Source: Gaiellasilicea sp037720595
GTDB lineage: Bacteria > Actinomycetota > Thermoleophilia > Gaiellales > Gaiellaceae
Length of the DNA: 64,000 nt
Assembly (NCBI GenBank): GCA_037720595.1
Contig: JBBJLW010000012.1
Location: forward strand, 1-64,000
Direction of reading: 5' to 3'
The position numbers were made by a program, and so were the translations under genes. The notes under the pieces were generated by a model. That model had not been told where the DNA came from and did not search any database. It was given only the letters and a program-made list of their open reading frames with translations. Below are positions 58,161-64,000 of the stretch, piece after piece; position 1 is the stretch's first letter; each line of letters begins with the position of its first letter.

Positions 58161-58864
58161 CAGGCTGCTTTCTCCTTTGCTTCGATGTCGTGGAGTTCTG
58201 CGGGCCGTGTCTGCTCGCCCCGCAGGAACTGGTACGCGAGTGCACCCAGTGCCGCGCCGAGTAGCGGGGCGATGATGTACAGCCAGAGTGCGTGGAGGTC
58301 GCCGGAGACGAGCGCCGGTCCGAGTGAGCGTGCTGGGTTCATCGAAGCACCCGAAATAGGACCGCCGAACATTGCGTCCAGGCCGACGGTGCCGCCGATC
58401 GCGATCGCCGCCGCCTCGCCGACGGCGCGTGTGTCGGTGGCGACGGCCATGATCACGAACATCAGGAAGAACGTGAGCACGACCTCCCAGAGAAATGCCT
58501 GGCCCTGCGAGCCCGCGGGAAGCGTCGCGCCGACATGGGCACGCTCGCCGAGCGAGCCGCGCAGGATCAATGCGGCGACCAGCGCTCCCGCCGTTTGTGC
58601 GGCCCAGTAGCCGGCAAGGCGCGGCCAAGGGAAGTGCCTGCTGAGGGCGAACGCGAACGAGACCGCCGGGTTGAAGTGTGCGCCGGAGATGTGGCCGACC
58701 GCATAGATCATCACCATGATCACCAGGCCGAATGCGATCGCCACTCCGACATGACCGAGCGCATGCGTCTTGTCGTCGACCATGATCGCGCCGGCACCTG
58801 CGAAGACGAGTGCGAAGGTGCCGATCGCCTCCGCGACGAGAGCACGCAGAAGGTCGCGGTTCAC
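58160..58864 (-). CDS. aquaporin / MIP channel
   Basis: A 234-aa major intrinsic protein with six helices and both NPA boxes: HISGAHFNPAVSFAFALS (residues about 58-75) and GGPISGASMNPARSLGPA (about 165-182). In ars operons such a channel (AqpS-type) exports arsenite formed by ArsC along its gradient, replacing ArsB/Acr3, which are absent here. Overlaps arsR by 4 bp and arsC by one. Confidence 0.94.
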   Translation of the reverse strand: MNRDLLRALVAEAIGTFALVFAGAGAIMVDDKTHALGHVGVAIAFGLVIMVMIYAVGHISGAHFNPAVSFAFALSRHFPWPRLAGYWAAQTAGALVAALILRGSLGERAHVGATLPAGSQGQAFLWEVVLTFFLMFVIMAVATDTRAVGEAAAIAIGGTVGLDAMFGGPISGASMNPARSLGPALVSGDLHALWLYIIAPLLGAALGALAYQFLRGEQTRPAELHDIEAKEKAA

Positions 58865-59211
58865 GCTGCAGCCGCCTTCTCGCCAGACTCGGCGACCAGA
58901 GCGGCGATGTGGTTGAGCGCCCCGTCGACGAGTGAGTAGTAGGAGTAGCGGCCACGACGCTCGCGCGTGATGACGCCGGCCTCGACGAGCTGGCGCAAGT
59001 GGTAGCTGACATTCGGCTGCGCCAGCTCGAGCGCGGCCGTGAACTCGCAGACACAGATCGCAGCGCCTTCGGCGCAGGCGAGCATGTTCAGGATCTTCAG
59101 CCGGTGCCGGTCGGCAATCGCCGCCAGCAGCGACTCGAGCTCGACCGCGGCGGCGTCATCGAGCGAGCGCCCGGCGAGCGGCGTGCAGCACGAGGTGGCC
59201 GGACGATGCAT
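58861..59211 (-). CDS. arsR: ArsR-family arsenite repressor
   Basis: A 116-aa protein (start MHRPATSCCTPLAG): helices LLAAIADRHRLKILNMLACA, As(III)-binding helix AICVCEFTAALELAQ with Cys-x-Cys, recognition helix PNVSYHLRQLVEAGVITRER and wing RGRYSYYSLVDGAL. The N-terminal SCC may add ligands. A longer start up to 59259 (MVKSLAPSALTH) is possible. First gene of the arsR-aqp-arsC-arsC operon. Confidence 0.93.
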   Translation of the reverse strand: MHRPATSCCTPLAGRSLDDAAAVELESLLAAIADRHRLKILNMLACAEGAAICVCEFTAALELAQPNVSYHLRQLVEAGVITRERRGRYSYYSLVDGALNHIAALVAESGEKAAAA

Positions 59212-59276
59212 ACCGCGATCTTGATGAGTCAGTGCCGAGGGCGCAAGCGACTTCACCAAGTTGTCACCTCGGCGCG

Positions 59277-59783
59277 CTAGTCGACGACGTCGCTTCGGCG
59301 TTCCAGCAGCAGCACGTCGCGCCAGACCCCGTTCAACTTGCCAAGCCGCTTGCGGCGGCCCACGACCTCGAAGCCGACCCGCTCGTGCAGTCGCACGCTC
59401 GCCTCGTTCTCCGGGAAGATCCCGGTCTGGATCGTCCAGATACCGGCCCCCTCGGTTGAGGCAATGAGCTGCTCAAGCAGCAAGCGTCCGACGCCCTGGC
59501 CGCGAACGCTTTCGGCGACGTAGACGCTGTTCTCGACGACGCCGCCGTGGACACAGCGATCCGAGACGGGAACGACGGCAGCCCAGCCGACAGGCGTGCG
59601 GTCGCGCAGTGCGACGAAGCGGTGGTCGACCAGGTGGGATGAGTCCCAGACCTCCCAGCTCGCCACGTCGGTCTCGAAGGTCGCGTTGCCGGTGGCTATA
59701 CCGTCGGCGTAGATCTGCGCGACCTCCGGCCAGTGCTCGGGCCGGAGGTCGCTCACCGTGGTCTCGTGCGTCTTGAGCGTCAT
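59277..59783 (-). CDS. GNAT acetyltransferase, ArsN/PAT-like
   Basis: A 168-aa protein: SDLRPEHWPEVAQIYADGIA, TGNATFETDVASWEVWDSSH, GWAAVVPVSDRCVHGGVVEN, SVYVAESVRGQGVGRLLLEQ (acetyl-CoA loop), IFPENEASVRLHERVGFEVV. This is the phosphinothricin acetyltransferase/ArsN1 group. Inside an ars operon, overlapping arsM, it is best read as ArsN, which acetylates organoarsenicals such as arsinothricin; that is context-based, and PAT-like activity is the alternative. Confidence 0.85.
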   Translation of the reverse strand: MTLKTHETTVSDLRPEHWPEVAQIYADGIATGNATFETDVASWEVWDSSHLVDHRFVALRDRTPVGWAAVVPVSDRCVHGGVVENSVYVAESVRGQGVGRLLLEQLIASTEGAGIWTIQTGIFPENEASVRLHERVGFEVVGRRKRLGKLNGVWRDVLLLERRSDVVD

Positions 59784-60601
59784 CAGCAGCACCCTGCCTT
59801 CGCTGCCGACTCGAACACCGGCAGGCCGCGCTTCTCCGGCTCGCTCGTCTTCACCGCCTTGACGATCGCTCCGTGCATGCCGTCTGCGACCTGGTGGGTG
59901 AACTCGACCGAGATCTGCTCGAATCCGGCCGCTTCCAGGCCTGCCTCGTACTCGTCTTTCGAGAGCGCGCCGGCGATGCAGCCGACGAAGCTGCCGCGCT
60001 CAGCACGCTCGGCTGCCGAGAGCCGGTCTTCGGCGACGACGTCGCTGACCCCGATCCGGCCGCCGGGCTTCAACACGCGCTGGATCTCCGTCAGAACGGT
60101 CGGCTTGTCGGTCGACAGGTTGATCACGCAGTTCGAGATCACAACGTCGACCGAACTTGCCGGCAGCGGGATCTGCTCGATGATCCCCTTCAGGAAATGC
60201 ACATTCGTCGCTCCCGCCTCGACCGCGTTCTGCTGGGCGAGCGCGAGCATCTCGTCGGTCATGTCGAGCCCATACGCGGTCCCGGTCGGCCCGACGCGCT
60301 TCGCCGACAGGATCACATCGATCCCGCCGCCGGAGCCGAGATCGAGAACTGTCTCGCCTTCCCGCAAGTCGGCAACGGCCGTCGGGTTACCGCAGCCCAG
60401 CGACGCGAGCGTCGCCGCCTCCGGGAGCACGCCACGCTGCTCGGCGTCGTAAAGCGCCTCGCCGAACTTCGCGGCATCGCTCTCACCATCGACGCAACAC
60501 GAACCGCCTCCACACCCGCCTGAGTTCTCCACGACTGCACGGGCCGACTCGGCGTAGCGCCGCCGCACCTCTTCACGCAGCTCATCCGCGATGGTCGACA
60601 T
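59783..60601 (-). CDS. arsM: arsenite S-adenosylmethionine methyltransferase ArsM
   Basis: A 272-aa protein: SGGCGGGSCCVD region (Cys-rich N-terminus), SLGCGNPTAVADLREGETVL, DLGSGGGIDVILSAKRVGPT (SAM motif I), VISNCVINLSTDKPTVLTEI (the catalytic NCV Cys), VSDVVAEDRLSAAERAERGS, FVGCIAGALSKDEYE (GCIAGA Cys) and a C-terminal KAGCC. Both conserved As-binding Cys positions are present. It methylates As(III); products may be substrates for ArsN or volatilise. Overlaps arsR and arsN-like genes by one base. Confidence 0.95.
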   Translation of the reverse strand: MSTIADELREEVRRRYAESARAVVENSGGCGGGSCCVDGESDAAKFGEALYDAEQRGVLPEAATLASLGCGNPTAVADLREGETVLDLGSGGGIDVILSAKRVGPTGTAYGLDMTDEMLALAQQNAVEAGATNVHFLKGIIEQIPLPASSVDVVISNCVINLSTDKPTVLTEIQRVLKPGGRIGVSDVVAEDRLSAAERAERGSFVGCIAGALSKDEYEAGLEAAGFEQISVEFTHQVADGMHGAIVKAVKTSEPEKRGLPVFESAAKAGCC

Positions 60602-60945
60602 CAGCAACACGCTCCCTTCAGGTCGGCGACCGCCGCGAGCTTCTCGACGGCGTCGCGCTTCAGCGAAAAGTAGGCCCACTTGCCACGCTGCTCCCGCTCG
60701 AGCAGACCGGCATCCGTCAACTTCTTCAGGTGATGCGACACCGTCGGCTGTGCCAAGCCGAGAACCTGGTTGAAGTCACACGCACAGACCGCGTCGCCCG
60801 CGGTCGCGATCAGGTTCACGATCCGCACCCGCGCCGGATCACCGAGCGCCTTGAACAGCTCGGCAGTCCCGGTCGCCTCCTCCTCGCTCAGCGTCGGCGC
60901 CGACAAGGGCGCGCAACACGCAACGGCTTCGAGCGTTGCGCTCAC
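60601..60945 (-). CDS. arsR: ArsR-family repressor, second copy
   Basis: A 114-aa protein from a GTG start that overlaps the upstream 50-aa gene by 3 bases (GTGA). AELFKALGDPARVRIVNLIA, AVCACDFNQVLGLAQPTVSH with Cys-x-Cys, LKKLTDAGLLEREQRGKWAY wing, and a C-terminal GACC. Controls the arsR2-arsM-arsN unit, with the palindrome at 61106-61145 as the likely operator. Confidence 0.92.
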   Translation of the reverse strand: MSATLEAVACCAPLSAPTLSEEEATGTAELFKALGDPARVRIVNLIATAGDAVCACDFNQVLGLAQPTVSHHLKKLTDAGLLEREQRGKWAYFSLKRDAVEKLAAVADLKGACC

Positions 60946-61094
60946 AGGACCCGCCCGCCATAGGCGATCGCCTTCTCGCGCGACCGCGCCAAGAACGCCT
61001 CCCGACGATCCGCCGCCGTGCAGACGGAGCTGCAGCGCTCGCAGAACTCGACCGCCAACTCCCTCGTCCTCTTGAACAACCTGAACATCGTCAT
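60942..61094 (-). CDS. 50-aa cysteine-containing protein, ars leader gene
   Basis: MTMFRLFKRTRELAVEFCER then CSSVCTAADRREAFLARSRE and KAIAYGGRVL, about 50 aa, with C-x2-C-x3-C in FCERCSSVC. A GGGGGTG ribosome-site-like stretch precedes the ATG. It is the first gene of the arsR2-arsM-arsN operon and its stop overlaps the arsR start, so translation is coupled. The three Cys could bind As(III). No family known to me. Confidence 0.68.
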   Translation of the reverse strand: MTMFRLFKRTRELAVEFCERCSSVCTAADRREAFLARSREKAIAYGGRVL

Positions 61095-61105
61095 CACCCC
61101 CAATT

Positions 61106-61145
61106 CGTATCGACGAACATGAATCTATCGAAGAGTGTCGATACG
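61106..61145. promoter_or_regulatory. ArsR operator, inverted repeat with a third half-site
   Basis: CGTATCGAC (61106-61114) and GTCGATACG (61137-61145) are perfect 9-bp inverted repeats; a third TATCGA half-site (TCTATCGA, 61124-61131) lies between them. Directly upstream of the ars leader gene. Confidence 0.8.
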
Positions 61146-61186
61146 TGTCAAGTCTCCGGTGGCGATCTCGATCGACGGCCGGCTGA

Positions 61187-61817
61187 TCAGCAGGCGGCGT
61201 CGCAGGCCTCGCCGCGCCAGGTGCGCACCCCGGCCTGGAGCGCGACGATTGCAACGACAAGAGCGACGAACGGGTCCGCCCACCACCAGCCGGCGAGCGC
61301 GTTCGCACCGAGCCCGACCAGAATGGCAAGCGACATATGCGCGCAGAGGATGTTCTGGGTTCCCTCACCGGCAGTTGCGTTGGATGCGAGCGCGTTGCCG
61401 AGCCGCTTCTTGGCGCGCCCGAACAGAGGCATGAGCAAGATGCTGACGATCGCGAGACCGATCCCGACCCAGGTCGCCCTGGCCCGGTCGCCGGTAGCGA
61501 GGTGCTGGATAGCGGCGACGATGATGTACGGCGCGGGGAGGAAGAAGGTCGCGGCCACGACCTGCTGTGCGCGGCGCTCGGCATCTTCGGACTGGATGCG
61601 ATGCCCGGTGAAGCGCCAGATGATGACCACGCTCGCAATCCCTTCGATCGTGCTGTCGAGGCCGTACACCGATCAGCGCGACGGAGTTCGCGACGATGCC
61701 GGCGGTGACCCCGATTGCGCCCTCGGCCGTCATCCACGCAAGGCTCAGCCACGAGATCAGCTTGACGCGCCTGATCAGCAGAGCGCGCTCCGCCGCTGTG
61801 AGCTCGATCGGGATCAC
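61187..61817 (-). pseudogene. cation diffusion facilitator-like transporter, frameshifted
   Basis: MIPIELTAAERALLIRRVKL then MTAEGAIGVTAGIVANSVAL, IG in one frame continues as YGLDSTIEGIASVVIIWRFT, FFLPAPYIIVAAIQHLATGD, LLMPLFGRAKKRLGNALASN, GWWWADPFVALVVAIVALQA in the next; one extra base near 61670 separates them. The joined 209-aa protein has six helices and the VANSVALIG-(G)YGLDSxIE metal site of CDF-like transporters. Either a recent knock-out or a base-call error. Confidence 0.85.
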
Positions 61818-61833
61818 GGCGACGCAGAGAACG

Positions 61834-61854
61834 TATCAAGTATTCTTAGTGATA
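61834..61854. promoter_or_regulatory. candidate operator TATCA-N11-TGATA
   Basis: TATCA (61834-61838) and TGATA (61850-61854) in the 50-bp region between the divergent CDF and ArsR-like genes. Confidence 0.5.
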
Positions 61855-61867
61855 GCATCCTCCTTTG

Positions 61868-62194
61868 ATGAGCACGCGAGCCGATCTCTCGGAGCTCGAA
61901 CACTGCAAACGCCTCGCGGAATCGTGGACTCCGGTACTCCGCGCCCTCGCAAACGAGGAGCGCCTGTTGATCGTGCTCTGGCTTGCCGACAGCGAATGCT
62001 CTGTCCGCGAACTCGAGCAGGTGACGGGGTTGAGCCAGTCGCTCGTCTCCTATCACCTGAACAAACTTCGCAAGGCTGGGCTGGTGAACTCATCAGCCCA
62101 CGGTCGAAGCAACCGCTACCGGCTCGCCGGCGCCGACCTCGACCAACTCGCCTCGCTACTCGGCCGCCTAGAAGCGCCCTCCGACGCGGACTGA
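61868..62194 (+). CDS. ArsR/SmtB-like metal-responsive regulator
   Basis: A 108-aa winged-helix protein: ESWTPVLRALANEERLLIVL, WLADSECSVRELEQVTGLSQ, SLVSYHLNKLRKAGLVNSSA, wing HGRSNRYRLAGADL. It is divergently oriented from the CDF transporter gene, the standard arrangement for a metal-sensing repressor of that transporter. No Cys-x-Cys site is present, so the metal ligands must be elsewhere. Confidence 0.85.
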   Translation: MSTRADLSELEHCKRLAESWTPVLRALANEERLLIVLWLADSECSVRELEQVTGLSQSLVSYHLNKLRKAGLVNSSAHGRSNRYRLAGADLDQLASLLGRLEAPSDAD

Positions 62195-62268
62195 CACCTG
62201 ATGGTTGCGCAACCGCCGGCTGCCACTACCGAGCTGCGGCATGGAGTGTTCATGTCGCGTGTGTCGTC

Positions 62269-62297
62269 GGGGACAGGTTCTGGGGACAGGTTTGGGG
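62269..62297. repeat. tandem GGGGACA repeats near island II/III junction
   Basis: GGGGACA at 62269-62275 and 62282-62288, with a third GGGG at 62294; spacing 13 and 12 bp, the same spacing as at 47344 and 56944. Candidate integrase arm sites. Confidence 0.55.
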
Positions 62298-62402
62298 TCC
62301 GCCTGGTCGAGTGAAGGCGCTTCGAGAACAACTTGGCTGTCGCCACCAACTCGCCCAACTGCAGGGAAAGTACGACGCGAAGCGCCCTTCCGAAGTCGCG
62401 CC

Positions 62403-62443
62403 TGGTAAGGAGGGGGTCTGCGGTTCGAGTCCGCAAGAGGGCT
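62403..62443 (+). repeat. att copy 2: 3' end of tRNA-Thr
   Basis: TGGTAAGGAGGGGGTC is followed by T-arm TGCGG-TTCGAGT-CCGCA and AGAGGGCT. T-stem differences from the intact gene are again fully compensatory. Marks the start of island III. Confidence 0.9.
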
Positions 62444-62461
62444 TCAGGAAGTTCCTGCTGA

Positions 62462-63340
62462 TCAGCTCCTTTCGTCGTCTGGTGAGGCGACGGAAACGAG
62501 GTGCGGCGTCCACCGAGCGTCCACGCCGCGGCGCGATCGTCGCGCGTGAGCGCTCGAAACAGGCTTGCGGACTGCCGTTGCCGTCGCTCGGTGCGACGTC
62601 AACGCAGCGTCCACGGCCCGCTCGAAGGCGAGCGCGTCGAGGAGCGAGACGGCGTGTTCGCGGCTGTCGTGGGCGAGGTGGCCGTAGTGGCGGTCGATCA
62701 TCGCGATGCTCGAGCCCATGAAGCGGGAGACCGCGAACACCGGGATGCCGGCGCGGAGCGCGAACGTCGCGTAGGTGTGCCGGAGGTCGTACAGGCCGCG
62801 CAGCGGCCTGATGCCGGCCGCGAGCTGCGCCGGCTTCCAATGCTTGCGGCCGAAGACGCGAAAGTCGATCCGCCCGCCACGCGCGTTCGGAAAGAGAATC
62901 GGGTTCTCCGAGGCGGGAAGCCGGTCGAGCGCCAAGAGCGCCTTCGCCTGCAACGGAACCGCACGCGTGCTCAGACGGGTCTTCGTGTGCCGGCCGTTCG
63001 CGTACGCACGCCGCACGTAGACGACGCCGGCCGCACGGTCGACGTCGCGTTGCTCGAGCCCAAAGACCTCGGACGGTCGCAGCCCGGTCGCAGCCGCGAA
63101 GATGACCATCGGCGCGTATACCGGGCCGAGCTGCGCGGCGACCGCTTCGACTTGCTGCCAGGACTCGAACGGCCGCTTCTCTTGCGCACGCCGCTGCGGG
63201 TTCCGAACACCGAGTTTGGCCGGGTTGTAGTCGACCAGACCCCAGGCGACGGCACGGTTCAGGACCTGACGAAGCGCCTGCGTCGCCTCGTAGCGGTGGC
63301 CCTCGGGAACCGGACGGCTGCGATCGGCGCGGGCGGCCGT
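62462..63340 (-). pseudogene. tyrosine recombinase (integrase), 5'-truncated
   Basis: The catalytic domain is intact: AAATGLRPSEVFGLEQRDV (Arg I), HTKTRLSTRAVPL, YDLRHTYATFALRAG (R of the HxxR motif, with Tyr in place of the first His) and SIAMIDRHYGHLAHD with the nucleophilic Tyr. Upstream the frame reads EATQALRQVLNRAVAWGLVD then NPAKLGVRNPQRRAQEKRPF and hits a stop before any start codon at about 63340, so the N-terminal arm-binding part is missing. It points at att copy 2 and lies 18 bp from it, as expected for an island integrase. Confidence 0.88.
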
Positions 63341-63371
63341 GCATCAGCGCGCGCAGCTCGGCTGGGATCAG

Positions 63372-64000
63372 TCAGTGCGTGAGGAGTGTCCGGCTGATGC
63401 CGTCGGCCCAGCCGTCGCGGCCGCGCACCACCACGCGCGTGTGTCCAGATGCTTGCGGTAAGCCGAGCGTCGCGCGGGACGCTGCGTCGAGTTTCGCCCT
63501 GGCTACGGTGATCCAGTCGAAGCGGTCGCGGTCGTAGGACTGGAGGAGGGCGATGCTGCCGGATCGTTTCGGGGTCGTCGAGACGGTGAGGCGCGAGCCG
63601 GAGACGGCGACGGCGACATTGGGTTTCACGCTCACGTGCAGGACGGCGCTTCGCGCATCTCCGGCTCGGGCCTGGTATGCGGCCGGCTGCGAGGGACGCA
63701 GGGTGAATGCGAAGGACCCGTCGGGCGCAGCCGAGGTCTGCGCCGTCGGTGTGACGGCGCCGCCGCGAACTCGTTCGAGGATCACCGTGCCGCCGGCTGT
63801 GGGAGAGACACCCCGAAGCGACACGGCCCAAGCCGGTGGCAGGGCGCGAGGGGGCCCGGTGAGGATCAGTGCGAAGACGCGAACGACACCCCGCATCGAG
63901 CGGTGAATCCTGCAGTGGTAGGTGAAGGCTCCCGGAGAATCGAACGTGCGGGAGAAGGTCGATCCTGGCGGCAGAGAACCGGAGTCGAACGCATCGGCGT
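63372..64000 (-). CDS. plastocyanin-like cupredoxin protein, 5' end outside window
   Basis: The visible 209 residues begin ADAFDSGSLPPGSTFSRTFD, then FTYHCRIHRSMRGVVRVFAL: the Cys-x2-His-x3-Met copper-ligand loop of plastocyanin-type cupredoxins, with the first His expected beyond the window. A second domain of about 140 residues follows (SLRGVSPTAGGTVILERVRG, then SFAFTLRPSQPAAYQARAGD), beta-rich like carboxypeptidase-regulatory or Ig-like domains. Likely a secreted copper protein; the signal peptide would be outside. An internal ATG at 63896 is not the true start. Confidence 0.85.
   Translation of the reverse strand, partial: ADAFDSGSLPPGSTFSRTFDSPGAFTYHCRIHRSMRGVVRVFALILTGPPRALPPAWAVSLRGVSPTAGGTVILERVRGGAVTPTAQTSAAPDGSFAFTLRPSQPAAYQARAGDARSAVLHVSVKPNVAVAVSGSRLTVSTTPKRSGSIALLQSYDRDRFDWITVARAKLDAASRATLGLPQASGHTRVVVRGRDGWADGISRTLLTH

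Overview
This is high-GC DNA (about 65 percent G+C by eye) with the gene style of a deep-branching actinobacterium. A type IV pilus cluster, an HD-GYP protein, many small secreted proteins and IS110 elements make a Thermoleophilia-type host (Solirubrobacterales or Gaiellales) my best guess, but that placement is inference.

Region 1 (1 to about 27.5 kb) is the unusual part. About 30 copies of a directional repeat of roughly 35 bp, all on the + strand, sit between genes. Almost every interval holds one small gene, occasionally two, on either strand: secreted proteins, GNAT acetyltransferases, a Nudix hydrolase, small P-loop kinases, a HIT protein, cupins, an APH-type kinase, a LanC-like protein, an ECF sigma factor with a membrane partner, and an immunity-like protein. 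The layout resembles an integron cassette array, but the repeat lacks a canonical attC core and no IntI is in the window. Three IS110-family elements lie exactly inside copies of the repeat. Two of them carry upstream of the transposase a foldable RNA whose loops match both the repeat (target) and the element's own ends (donor), which is the architecture of an IS110 bridge RNA. At 18.9-21.4 kb the array is broken by an IS3 scar and two gene fragments. It ends near 27.5 kb beside an immunity-like gene cut by an intact IS3 element.

Region 2 (29.6-47.3 kb) looks like stable chromosome: an SF1 helicase followed by a 100-aa protein with an SSB-like C-terminal tip, a minus-strand type IV pilus cluster (pilC, prepilins, pilO, pilN, pilM, two pilT-type ATPases, pilA, pilB, prepilin peptidase, PilW-like and PilX-like proteins), a divergent HD-GYP phosphodiesterase, then tRNA-Tyr and tRNA-Thr. 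A shared ACCCCC-N4-GGGG palindrome lies upstream of pilA and of the pilX-led operon.

Region 3 (47.3-64 kb) is a tandem set of islands in tRNA-Thr. The intact gene is followed at 56.73 kb and 62.40 kb by 41-bp copies of its 3' end. Island I holds remnants of a NurA/HerA-like module, an FMN reductase, a MarR regulator with a clear operator, DUF6933, a decayed transposase and an Asp23 envelope-stress operon. Island II is an arsenic and metal island: two ArsC-type reductases, an aquaporin, two ArsR repressors, ArsM, an ArsN-like acetyltransferase, a 50-aa Cys-rich protein and a frameshifted cation diffusion facilitator. Island III begins with a 5'-truncated tyrosine integrase and a cupredoxin gene that runs off the window.
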